From assembly GCA_010405405.1 (NCBI GenBank), contig MU004236.1, positions 793,457 to 857,456 of the forward strand: a stretch of DNA of 64,000 nt, read 5' to 3'. The position numbers were made by a program, and so were the translations under genes. Origin of the DNA: Microthyrium microscopicum (Eukaryota > Ascomycota > Dothideomycetes > Microthyriales > Microthyriaceae). Of the stretch, positions 21,476 through 32,286 are shown one piece after another. Every line of letters starts with the position of its first letter. The stretch's first letter is position 1. The notes beneath the pieces are model-generated. The model had not been told where the DNA came from and ran no database searches. It saw only the letters and a program-made list of their open reading frames with translations.

Positions 21476-21790
21476 TAGTTCATCTAATCCAGCACATGTA
21501 AGGGGAGATTTAGATCCCATGGTTCTATAGTCATTATGGATCTAGACACGTCTTTCCCTAAGGTAGAATAATTAACGTAATTACATAGAATTATGCTAAT
21601 ATAGGGCAATTAATGCATAAACTACTATGTCAATTTTCGTATTTCCTAAAGTAGCCATTTCTTCCTATTTAGGAAATGCTAGTCTTAAGCTATGTTTATA
21701 GCAAACACGTATACGCCGATGTAGTAGTTTCGCAAGGCTTACACAGCGCGCGCGCTCCAAGCCTTCCCCCATAACGCTAGGAATAAACGA
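21476..21790 (-). repeat. Right arm of the ~320-bp inverted repeat
   Basis: This is the reverse complement of the left arm (14052-14380), ending ...CTAGGAATAAACGA and followed by TA (21791-21792). Many differences from the left arm are C-to-T or G-to-A on this side (for instance where the left arm reads GATCGCCC and this arm reads AATTGCCC). That suggests light RIP of this copy. Confidence 0.85.
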
Positions 21791-21972
21791 TACCCAAGAT
21801 ATATGAGGTACGATTCAATCTATTTACAAAAGGGAAGAAGGGTATCTATAATTGCATCCAGCCAGTAACGCCAGATGTGTAGAAATCCTCTTTACCATCA
21901 AGAATAGGGTTGTAGCTGACGATGATCTATTACATGTTCGTTGACTCAAAGCTTTCCGTGCTCTCAGTCATT

Positions 21973-24900
21973 CTAGAGGGGTGGATATTCTGCCGATGGT
22001 GACCAATTTGATTGTTGTATAGATGGAATGCTTGACTGTCTCCGTTGATACTTGCGGGAGCGTTTGGACTGAAGCTCAGCGTAAAATTCTTGACATAGTC
22101 GTTCCACAACATACGACTCCACAACGTCGCTCTCGGCTTCCCTGTCGTCTCCCGGGCGAAAACTGCCACATATCATCTTCTGAACCTTTCCAGTCCAATG
22201 AGTATGATCTACAACATCACTATTCAAGATTAGCAAGGTGATCGGCTTCAAATTCACCAGTATACGTACGGAAACGGTTGACCGTTGATAGTGTACTCTT
22301 GTTCAAGGCAAAGCTGATCATCAAGGCGTTGGAGCCTGCTTTTCGACGTCGGATCATGACCTACGCGAATGAATTGTATTGTGTAATGGCGATCCTTCAA
22401 ATTCGGCCATCTACTCGTCATTGCTCTGATGAAGGCGACAAGCTCTGTTTCTACCTTGTTTTCTGGTTCCATATCGGACCAAAGCCCATCAGTGATGACG
22501 AGTAAAGTGCTTGCGCGAGGTGGACTGGATTTTGGGAGTTGCAGATACTCGGTGTAGCGTTTTTGTAATATTTCCGCCATATCCGTCCTCTTCTCGACTC
22601 TACCTTCCCTCTGCCAAATTTGTGGGCTGAGAAGTACTTCCCGAAACTTGTCTGCGACGTTAGATTTGACCATTGGTAGAGAATCAAGGCTGTTAGTAAA
22701 GTATAAGCTCAATCCATTTTCAACACAGCCCGTCATATGTTGGGCCAAAGTTTCCACGATAAATGCCACAAGAAAGCGGGAGTGTTCCGAAGAGCTAGAA
22801 TTGTCGACAATAATAGTCTAAGCATGGTTTAGTGAACTGTTCACTATATCTCATGGTATTGACTCACGATATCTCGGTTCTGCAAACGAGTTGCGAAATA
22901 ATCAGATCCGGATCGTTTCTCACCAGACTTGAAAATTCCTTCAAATTTTTGCATAAATCCTTTTGAATTACTCACGGAACGACTCATTCTTCGCCGAGAT
23001 GTGAAGATGTCGTATGGCAGTTCCTCAATTGATTGTGGATCTGCATTCCGGTACGAGTTTGAAAGGCCGTAGTTATGTGGCTGTTGTGAGAGTTGAGCGT
23101 CTGATTGTTTTGGGCTGGATAATGGAGTGCGAATTACTTCAAAAGAAGCCGAGCTTCGTTGGTCTTTAATGTTCTTGTGACTATGAAATGATCCTTGAGG
23201 TGTATTGGGAATATGAAGACCTGACGTGAGAGGAGCAGAGACAGGGTAAGACGGTTGGCCATCTGGCCTAACGGTTGGGATCTCATCATGCCCAAGCTTC
23301 GGGCTAGAAATTCGTGGGCTCTGAGGTTGATCTATGGCTGGTTCTTTTGCACTGTTCGTGGTGCTCATTTCCTCGGGCCTACCTTGAAGAATTTCCATGC
23401 CTGGACTACATCCTTGCAACTCTATCGGCTGAACTGGTCCACCATTTGTCAAAGTCTCGTTAGCCACTAGTGCTCGGGGACGAGGTTCTTTGAGAGTTTG
23501 TTGAACAGTTAGATGCGCTGAAGGCCTACTAATTGACAGCTTTGGTACATCTAAACTAGGAGTCCGCACGCTGAGAGGCTTTGGATATAACGGTTGTTGA
23601 TCCGTGGTCTCTACTGGTTGTTCAGACTCGCGGTGCGTAGAGAGTGTGGGTACTAAGCTTGTTGTGGGTTGTCTCACTGGCGAGCGAGAAGAATTAGGTA
23701 TAGACACGCGTCTGCGATGGGAAATGCCACCGAGTTGAGGTTGCATCCCCTCAGGCTGTGGTGGTGCTTGCTTGTGGCGTTTGCTTAGAATTTCTTGCAA
23801 AATTTCTTTCCGATGAGGAGTTGGCGTTAGGACAACTTTGTCAAGCTTGTCTGACTTCTCAATGCGTCTTGATTTAGTTGATCGCTGGAATGGAATGGTG
23901 AAGGTCTTTGGTCCTACGGCTATGTGGAATCCATTCTGGCTAGAGTTGGAAGACTCAGACGTAGCCTCATAAGCTGCTCTCTCAATGGCCAGAAGAAGTT
24001 GATCTATTGATGCATCGTCATCGTGCTCTGCAATGATGCCCTCTTTGATTTTTTTCTTATAAGCTGTGTCTGCAAGTTGTTGATGATCTGCCCATTTCTC
24101 ACATATGACCGTGAAGCCTAGACGAGAGGACGCCTTTGGGAGCAGCATATACCTTTCGACCAACTCCAGGACAAAAGCTGTGACCGTATCGCAAACTCGA
24201 ATGCTATTCTTCAAGCGCCGAATCCAGCCTTCGATAGCGGGGAGCATTTTATGCCCGTCGTGAAAGGAGTCCTGGGCAGCCAAAGACGCTGACTCGTCAA
24301 ATATGGCCCTCAGATTTCGGTCGTGCTTCTCGTCTTTGTCATTGATCTGCCTAATGCTCATTATCCGAAGCTTCTCGAATTGTAAGACGCCTTGGCGTCC
24401 CAGCACAACCCAGGTAGCAAACACGAGGAGAACGCAACCAAACGACCAAGTGTCGATGTTGTGAGTCACTTGTTTACCATCCTGGATCTCGGGTGCCCCT
24501 TAGTGTTGTTAGCGTGACCTAAAGCATAAAAGCACATCAGTCATATATACCATATGTTTTCGTAAACCCTGAAGCTGCTAGCATATCTCCTTGTGTGTCA
24601 CGACTAAATGCTGAAAACCCAAAATCTATCAGCTTGAAGTTGTTTTTCACGATTAAAATGTTATCTGGTTTAACATCCGAATGACAACTACGTATAAGTT
24701 AGTGAGTTGCCAGGTAAATGTGAAGCCACATGACAAGCCTCAGTGAAGTAATACATACCCTCGCCAGTCGGAGTCAGGAAGCTGCAGATTTTGCATTTTC
24801 TTGAGGACCAATGCAATATCAAAAACACTATTATAGGAGCGCAGAATCTCCTCCATCGACGCTGGAGGTGAGATACCTGGGTCCGCCATATATTCGTCTA

Positions 24901-25914
24901 GATCCTGTGCACCGTATTCTAGCAAAAGATTGTGGCGTTCTTCCCAAGCGTGACCTGTATATTCGGAGATTGAGAACGAACCAAAATAGCGAATGATGCC
25001 ATCAAGACGAAATGTTTTTGAAGAACGTTCTGGTGGTGATAGACGTGATAGTATATTCTTCTCATGGTGGAAAAGAGTTTGAAACTCGTTGGAGTACGAC
25101 TTCAAAGCCATGATGTAACACTGAGGCGAATTAGCATAGATCCAATGGGGGACACACCGAAGTCACGAACCTTTCCGTGTTTCTCCAATCTCTCTGGGGG
25201 ACCAAGTGTGTTCCGTAAGGTTTCTCCAACGAATATCTCGGGGACAGCTACCTTGTAAACGATCGACGTGCCGCCTTCGCCAATTCGGATCTTTTCACAG
25301 AAAGGCAGCACAACAGCTTCCGTATAGTGCTCCGCCATACCTAGATTGATCTCAACGACACAAAACGACCATTTTGAGTCTTCCCATGCTTTAATGACAT
25401 CCTCTAGCAATTCATTGTTAGGATATCGTTCCTGTAGATGCTGAGACAGGGCGTCTCCGTAGATGCGCCCCTCAAGATGTGTCTTGTCAATGTTTGCATC
25501 CACAAAATGGGCATCTCGAAAGTCTTTGAGAAAACGGCCATGGCCAACCGCTAACAAGATAGCGAGAACTCGGACGCATCGTTGCTTGCCCTCAAGAATA
25601 TCCTCACGAGATATCGGGAATGGTGACTGGCCTGTATTGTGGTCCGGCGTCCTTTGAGAAAGCTCGTCGATAATGTCATCGATATTGTCTTCGATCCATC
25701 TTTCAATAGCGGGGGTGTTATAAAAGGTGTACCGCCCAGGCGCGTCCCCTTCATCTTTACTGGCGCCATCATCAGAGTATTCTGGTGATGTGTAGTGAGA
25801 TAGGCTCCATTGTTGCTTGAGTAAGCGCTGAAATGTCTCCGACGGGCTTTTACGCTCTTCTCTTTCGCGGCTGAGCTCTCGGCTTTCGAATTGCACGGCC
25901 GGTCGCGCAGCCAT
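21973..25914 (-). CDS. Protein kinase fused to a C-terminal vWA domain
   Basis: Minus-strand model with six exons: 25914-25171, 25120-24759, 24687-24551, 24498-22868, 22817-22270 and 22219-21973, giving 1222 residues in phase. The ATG at 25914 is the first one in frame. The kinase domain has a glycine loop G-E-G-G-T-S-I-V-Y-K at 212-221, the ATP lysine in M-A-L-K (about 255), the catalytic loop H-S-D-V-K-P-D-N at 371-378, D-F-G at 390-392 and A-P-E at 416-418. Arg of the usual H-R-D is replaced by Ser (a non-RD kinase). About 400 residues of disordered Ser/Pro-rich linker follow. A vWA-like domain starts at about 959 with a complete MIDAS core D-N-S-S-S (963-967), implying metal-dependent protein binding. 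The extreme C-terminus is charged. The role is unknown; it lies beside the NLR module, which suggests (inference only) a stress or non-self function. Confidence 0.82.
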
Positions 25915-26819
25915 GACACGAAACGAGTTTGACGACCTGACTGCACTTGACTGCGCTATTTTCAAAAAGAGTTGTTAAATATAATGGCGGTAGGACTCAG
26001 TCTTCGCTAGGTGGGAAGCTCGAAGCTCCAATCTACTATGCACTGGCCGTTGTTGACGGCTAACAACGCACTTGAGATGGTGATTATGAGAGGAGTTTAT
26101 GTAGAGCTCATGGTCAGTGAAACTAAGAAAACAAACTTTTCAGTCATGGGAAAATGAATGGGAATGTTGTGTCACCCATGGAAGCATGGACGGACAGCGT
26201 ATAAGAGGATTGAACCTCAGCCTGACGACGATTCAAGGCCAAAATACATTGTGTTGCCCACTTCGATGTTTGATGGGCTGAGCATATCGCAACCGGCAAG
26301 CAGCCGCACCCGTCAAATGGATCCGCAAAGTCCCTACGCAGTGGGAAATCTTCTCTCATGCTCCACTCCACAGACAAGCCTCTCAGCCTGATGCATATTA
26401 TCCTGATGGTGGGTACGAAAAGGGTTCGGCCTTGACATTGGCAGGCGCAGTCGCGCAGCATGCGGGTTCGCTCTCAGCTCAATTCGCCCTATCATCAATG
26501 CTTCTGGCACAAAGGTCAGCCCACTATTGACGAGCCGTAACTCAGAGGTCTTTTGTGCAAGGCACAGCCGGTGAGAGGTGTTCTTTCATAACCAATCGTT
26601 AGAGGGAAAGAAGTTGGAGGCCGGCGAGCGGCAGTTGGACTCGAGTGAGGCACGTCCACGGAATGGTAGTGCTAACCTTCTTGGGAATAGCGCGCAATTT
26701 CTCTACCCTGCCGCGCCTACTACTCTACTGACCGGACTGCGCTCTTGTTCTTATTGCTTTCATAAGTAACGCTACTGGTCGCTTGAGATAAGTTACAATA
26801 CATCGGCCAAAGCATGTGT
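25915..26819. other. Intergenic region upstream of the kinase-vWA gene
   Basis: About 0.9 kb between the kinase start codon and the CorA-like stop codon. It is ordinary composition with no frame resembling a protein, and probably holds the kinase promoter and the CorA-like 3' UTR. Confidence 0.4.
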
Positions 26820-28675
26820 CTACACTATGTTCCCCGAGGAGTCATTCTTCAGCATGTCGGTCTCTCGCTTGCGCTGGAAGATCGCAGACCAGCCTCCACG
26901 ATTTCGAGCTATCTTGGACATGTTGTACATTGCTATAGAAGCGAAAAATGTCAAGACAGTCAGTGGCAAGGTTACTTGTAGCCATCTATACATGGCAGCG
27001 CTTGAGAAAGTTCCTTCAGTCGGTGGGCCTCCTGGGTTCTGATATTTCACCACATCCGTACTAAAAAAAGTCTACGCTATGGTCAGCTAAATCAAATAGA
27101 AGCAAGGTAGGGAAACGTACCGAGACGAACGTTGCAGGCAAATAAATCAGAGTGATCAAGGTGATAACTCCAACTACTGCTGCTTCTTGTTCCATATGCC
27201 GATTCATCTCCTCAAGCCGTGTGGCCGACTGACCTTGAGAATGATATTGGATCTTCAGATCGGTCAGTACCTAGTAAATAATAAGGACCTTTGACACCGA
27301 AAATACTCACTAAATCTTTCCTGTCTCTAATTGCCTTGGATAGTAAGTTCCCTCTCAGGATAATAGACTCTAAACAATCAGTGATAGAATCAAGCTCGAA
27401 TTGGAACCTCTCCACGTCATCTTTGCAGTGATTCAGGGCTTGCGGAAAGCCTTTTCTCCTGTTTACATTGCCGTAATATCGTTTGAGAGATCTCATCACT
27501 CGAATATCACTTCCCAGCAGCATGTTAATCTCGTCAACTTTCTCCTGAAGAAACTGTAGATTCTGTATATCCTCTGGCTTGTACATTTTATGTGCAGCAT
27601 CAGGGTCGAGTGGACCGTAGATGGCAAGTGATGACTGGTTTGTTAGAATTTGTGTCTAAAATCAACTTCCAGTGTTTTACTCACATTTGTATCCACTTGG
27701 TTCTCCAGGGACTGTAGAAAGCGGTGCCAATTTCGAGTCGCCCATCGACAGTAAAGCAGGTGCGTAGATAAACTTGTTCTGAAACAGTTCTCTAGATTGT
27801 CAAAAGCTTGATCTTCTTCTCGACCGATTCTTGATGTTTGATCTCGGAACATGTTATGAATATCCTCTCCAGCCTTGGTCACAATCCATAAAGTGCTTCC
27901 GTCTGTGACATCAAACTGATGGTGAATCGCCACATGTCTCAATGACCAACTACTTGGAGATGAAACCATTTCATCTCTGGCCGTTACTCCTTTGAGGCTA
28001 TAGCACAACTGTATTTGGTGTCCACTTCTGACGTTATAAGGGTCTGACGGCGTCAAATTTGGACCGTCAAGAAAGGTCTGTTCAGAGAAGTCATTAAGCC
28101 TCATGTCCCGATCATTCGATAGTATGGAGAAGGTCAGCATAGCATCTACATAAGCAGGCATAACCTGATGTATTGCGAAGAGAGACAGGACAGATTGGCG
28201 AGTGACTCTCAACCGGGACTGATTGTCATCAGACCATAAATAACTGCAGAATGTTAGAACTCAACAAAGATAACTGCATTATATCTTACACAAATCGACA
28301 TTTCGGATTGACTTTGCTCAAAGTGGCCGTCTCTTTTGTGCTATCGTTCTGATCAACACAGAGTGAAATACCTAACCACTCGTTCAACATGTCGGGAGTT
28401 TGAATCCGTCTTTTGACCAGTTCTATGCTTTGTTAGCAGGTGATTCGCGAGATGTAAAGCTCAGACTTGCCTCTCCCATCGTCTCCTCTAAAATCTCTGA
28501 ATCTTATTTGAAACGTTTTCATTTCCTCGTCGTTATGTTGATCGATGAATATGTCATTCTCAGCTTGTTTCAGTCGTTGGTAGTAGAGCTCCAGGTCTGC
28601 AGGAAAGGTTCCTGCTGGTCGTATAGCCAGACCAACTGGAAAACGATCCCATCGTAATAACGGAAGACTCGACAT
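26820..28675 (-). CDS. CorA-like Mg2+-transporter-family membrane protein
   Basis: Minus-strand model: exons 28675-28471, 28422-28290, 28243-27685, 27634-27311, 27270-27121 and 27071-26820, 540 residues in phase. The body resembles the large fungal family annotated as CorA-like: R-L-R-V-T-R-Q-S-V-L-S with H-Q-V-M-P-A-Y near 150-165, and a long helical region before the membrane part. Two C-terminal helices follow: V-V-G-V-I-T-L-I-T-L-I-Y-L-P-A-T-F-V-S and then W-L-Q-V-T-L-P-L-T-V-L-T-F-F-A-S-I-A. Between them the usual G-M-N of true CorA channels is not seen; the segment reads F-F-S-T-D-V-V-K. Ion transport is therefore uncertain. Intron 1 (28470-28423) begins GCAAGT, a GC-AG intron; no GT donor gives the right frame. 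It belongs to the accessory island. Confidence 0.78.
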
Positions 28676-29209
28676 TGCCCGGTATATCGAACTCTATGCC
28701 AATCTAATTTTGAACCCTGTTCTTGAATGAAAATTTGTTCTGTTTCACTAAGCTATCTCATCATCTGAGTAGCATTCAATGGCATATTTGAACTTCTCAT
28801 ATTCTATACAGTTGCCAGGCACATGTGGCTGTGAGCGTTACAGTGCCTCATGAGATGCCTCGCAAGTTTGTTGTATTGCCGGATGTATGACACAAGACTC
28901 TCTGGCCCAATGAATCACGCGCATATATTTGTTGAAGCTCAGCCTGTCCGTACTAGGCGCCGTGACACACTGCGAGCGTCCAGCTGGCTCACCGGTCATA
29001 CTCAATAAAATACGCCTCAGCCTGATCCCACCCACCCACTGAAATAATACGTGTATGTCGGGCAAAATACGAGGCTTGCATTAACTCAGGCTTTTCAAGC
29101 TTCAAACAAGTGGCAATCTATACCTTCAAAACAAGAAATCATTTTATTGTGCCTATCTTTGCTAGTTAAAGGGCTAAGGCGACATCTGTCCCGCCCTCAG
29201 CACCATGAA
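28676..29209. other. Intergenic region upstream of the CorA-like gene
   Basis: Contains the probable promoter of the CorA-like gene. No repeat or RNA gene was recognised. Confidence 0.35.
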
Positions 29210-29800
29210 TTATTCTTCCTCAGGCTCTGGAGACTCATTGGGACTTCTCTGGGACGTTATCACAGCCGCATCTTTGCTGTCATCCATCTGCTGCGCCGTT
29301 CCTTCGGCCTGCCCGATCTGACGGGAGTGACGAAGGTTGCTTTGACTCAAGATGTCTTTTTGGTACAGATCTCTTATCTTTGTCAGCTCGGACTCTTCCT
29401 TCTATTTCATGATTAGTTGGTGTTCATACGCTTCTAGCATGTAGAGCAATTCCTCACTCTTGTCAGGTTGAAAGTCTTTGGAAGCTCAAACACCCATGAG
29501 TCCTGTATCTAGAAAAATATTTAGGGCGAGAACGATACATTGAAACATTGGAGCGCTCACGTATTTCTCTTTGAAGTCCCACGATCTTTCTTCCAATTTT
29601 GGCCATTTCTTGTGAAGATATTCCTGTATCTTGAGCCATGGAAATGATGAGTAAGCCTTGAACTTGACCTGCTCCCGATCTTTCTTCGCCGTCGTACTGT
29701 CGTCTGTCCTTTGTCGCCTAACCTTGGCTAAGGTTGAGATGGTACTCAAATTTGAGCCAGTTCGCGTAGTCTTCCGTGAGGGTGGTGGTGGCGTCGCCAT
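29210..29800 (-). CDS. Small protein of unknown function, related to N-terminal parts of fungal CorA-neighbour proteins
   Basis: Minus-strand model: exons 29800-29561, 29508-29458 and 29401-29210, 160 residues. It starts with a basic, Ser/Thr-rich leader, then F-P-W-L-K-I-Q-E-Y-L-H-K-K-W-P-K-L, then S-W-V-F-E-L-P-K-T-F-N-L-T, and ends with a helical K-E-E-S-E-L-T-K-I-R-D-L-Y-Q-K-D segment and an acidic tail. The second intron (29457-29402) has a GTGAGG donor and a CTAAT branch site and joins the two helices in phase. However, its own sequence reads E-E-L-L-Y-M-L-E-A-Y-E in another frame and would suit the protein. So the gene could instead be a recently broken copy. It lies on the same strand as the CorA-like gene. 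Function unknown. Confidence 0.5.
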
Positions 29801-30567
29801 ATCTACCTACACCGCAAACGCTTTCTGGTAGCAGCTATATGGGGCGAGTGTGCCTTGCGAATGCTTCGAGTTAGCTGAGTGATAGATTTGTCTTTGGAAG
29901 AGAGGCGTGCCCATCTTGTTGGTCCGCGGCAGGCTGAGCCAAATAATGGTTTGCCTTGTACGTTCCACAGCATCCCAAAGTCATTGCGATTGGGCTAGCA
30001 CCGTTGATAAGTGAACATGGTTTAGGTTGATTGCATTGCCATTGGCTGCCTCGAGATACTTTTCAGACCGCCGGCTTCACTTTCTACTCCTGGCTAGGCT
30101 TAGCCCGCCTCGTATTTGAGGCTCTTTCTGGAGCGGGGAATCTAGTCAGGTCCACGATTCGAAGGACAATGACTTGCAATGATCAAGCGTAGATAGATGG
30201 GCCACTGTAGTCTTTTCAGTCCCTGTGTTTCTGCGGAGGATTTGTTCATACCTTTTACGATTCCTCTCGTTATCACTGGACGATAAACCTGGTTTGCGTT
30301 TGTATGAACACTGCGAGAGACATTCCCCAAATAACAATACGAAGCGTGAGCCAAGTAATTCGCTTCAGTCTACATATAAGTAAGACCTAATTTAGAAAGC
30401 TTTGGCATGTTTAAGCTCCCAAAACAGGCTAGAAGGAGAGTTTATTATCTGTTTCGTGGTGTCAAATATCTCTCTTACTTTATGGCTAATATCTTGAACG
30501 TCGAGTCACCAGGTACCTAGTGTTTAGGTTAAGGCTTTCTCATATATCAAATTGGCAAAGGAGAGAG
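29801..30567. other. Intergenic region
   Basis: About 770 bp between the small unknown gene and the NT-C2 gene. Short open frames were not credible. It marks the right edge of the accessory island. Confidence 0.4.
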
Positions 30568-31804
30568 TTATGGTATTGGTCTGGACAGCCAGCATTTCAA
30601 GTCCTCTCTAACCTCCATCTCATCGACCTCCGGCGGCTGCTGCCACTCCTTACTATCCACACGATGTACCGACTGCCCAAAACTACTTCCTCTAGCCTTA
30701 CCCGTCCGGAAATGCTCGTCCTTCCTCATGCTCTCACGACTAGCCTGCTTCGTATGCATACGCCGCGCATTCGAAAAGTCAGGCCATGAACCCTTTCCAT
30801 CTCCAAGCGCGCGTGCCTCTACGTCGCTCCACGTGCCAGTATCTTCAGAAGTAACACCTCGTCTGCTCGAGGTCTCGAAAGCTTCTCTGTTAGGACCCCA
30901 GCCGTCGCCGCCCGCAAAGATATCCTCTATTACTTGGTCTGCGCTGGGCTCGCCGGGTTGGGATGTCAGTTCTGCGGCGAGAGTTTTCTTATATAGTTCT
31001 CTAAGATCTTCTCCAGCTTCCTTGGATTGAGCGTTGACGGTGGGTGTCGCTGTGAATGTCAGTATAGGGTTTGGGGGTCAAGATGGACATAACTTACGTC
31101 CAGTCTCATCGGCATCCATCTGTTCACCTATTATGATCCCAGCAATGCCAACGAATTGTGGTGCAGATTTTAGTTGAGGTCTACGTGCAATAGGTTAGTA
31201 TCGGATAGATGTAACAGTAGAAGAATTCATTACGCCATGTAGTTGCGATCACCGTCTATCTGAGACATGCGAATGCAGACCTACAATACTGGATTAGCAC
31301 GGAATCGGGCGATATTTTCTGTAAAATACCTTTAACGTGCTGTTGATTTTGCTCTCCTGCAGTAGATATCGTCTTTGAATCATATCTCCTGACTGCCTTG
31401 ACGCTTCAACATACTCGGCTAGGTTAATTTTGACCACACCGAGAAGTGATCTGTCTGGCTTTCCAGCAGTAGGGACTTCATGAACAACTTCAAGGGTAAG
31501 AAGAGATTCCTCCAGCCAATTGGTTTTGTTTACGACCAGTCGGATTGTCGTGGTCTTTTCATATTCAAATAAGGCCTTGTGGTCTTTCACGGAGACCAGA
31601 CTTGTGCGGTCATCGTGGTCGGTGTTGTGAGAAATGCGCCATTTGACGAAAGCCTTGCCCGAGACGTATGGGATGTTGTTTAGATCTAATATCTTGAAGG
31701 AAACCTCAAATTTGGGCTGGAGAATTAGTAGAGGCATTGAGTGGTTAAGTGCAAGGTATGCTCACCTTGCGATTCTTGGGTGTGACTTTGCAACAATTTA
31801 GCAT
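30568..31804 (-). CDS. NT-type C2 domain protein (EEIG1/EHBP1 N-terminal family)
   Basis: Minus-strand model: exons 31804-31766, 31716-31330, 31280-31234, 31180-31098 and 31049-30568, 345 residues in phase. Residues about 10-165 form the N-terminal C2 (NT-C2) domain: F-E-V-S-F-K-I-L-D-L-N-N-I-P, then K-W-R-I near 40, N-W-L-E-E-S, L-G-V-V-K-I-N-L-A-E-Y-V, and the closing M-S-Q-I-D-G-D-R-N-Y-M-A. Such domains bind lipids or tether membranes in EHBP1 and EEIG1. The C-terminal half is polar with conserved-looking G-W-G-P-N-R-E-A-F and S-R-R-G blocks and no further domain that I recognise. It is probably a conserved fungal gene and marks the return to core genome. Confidence 0.82.
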
Positions 31805-32286
31805 CTCGAAAATAATGGGAATGAACTATTGGAAAGCGTACCTAAAGTTTGCATGATGGGCTTTAATATGAGCCAGATGCGCCTTAGCACAAACGGACCC
31901 GAACTAAAGATAAGGAGAACTAGAATTACTTGGTTTGGTGGAACACGGGGTACAAACAACTTAGACGACCGGTTTGATGAGAAGTTGCCTGGTGACTACT
32001 GCGATAGATGAATTGCTGAAAGGAATGAAGTTGGTGGAGTGACCTTGAGAGTTTATACAAGAAGCTTGGGCCACATTTTCCATAGGAAGCAGCCTTGCGC
32101 TTCAGTGAAATGTTAAAATCTTCACATCAAGAGGAAAAACAATTGTGATGAGTTGGCTGGTACAAGTACATATTGAAAGACATGCATTGATGCTGACTTT
32201 CACTCGAATCGAGCAAATTCGCTCAAGTCTCGCTCTCAAACAAAGGTAATCAACTAACTTGACATCATCTCATGGTCTCCCATGGA
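31805..32286. other. Intergenic region
   Basis: Promoter of the NT-C2 gene and 3' flank of the reductase gene. No further feature was recognised. Confidence 0.4.

Larger units (their letters stand above)
14052..21790. mobile_element. Candidate 7.7-kb inverted-repeat-bounded module carrying a methyltransferase and an NLR gene
   Basis: Seen: two 315-329-bp arms in opposite orientation, each flanked on the outside by TA, enclosing two apparently intact spliced genes. It sits 267 bp upstream of the PXA start codon and 182 bp from the kinase stop codon. Known: long terminal inverted repeats with a TA duplication are typical of several DNA-transposon groups, and such ends can carry cargo. Inferred: the module may have moved as a unit. 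No transposase was found inside, so it would be non-autonomous. The alternative is two separate insertions of one short repeat in opposite orientation, with the genes between them by chance. Confidence 0.45.

Noticed and set aside
14052-21790. The two ~320-bp arms as long terminal repeats of a retroelement
   Set aside because: They are inverted, not direct, and no reverse transcriptase, integrase or gag-like frame lies between them. A purine-rich tract at the inner edge of the right arm is too weak to argue otherwise.
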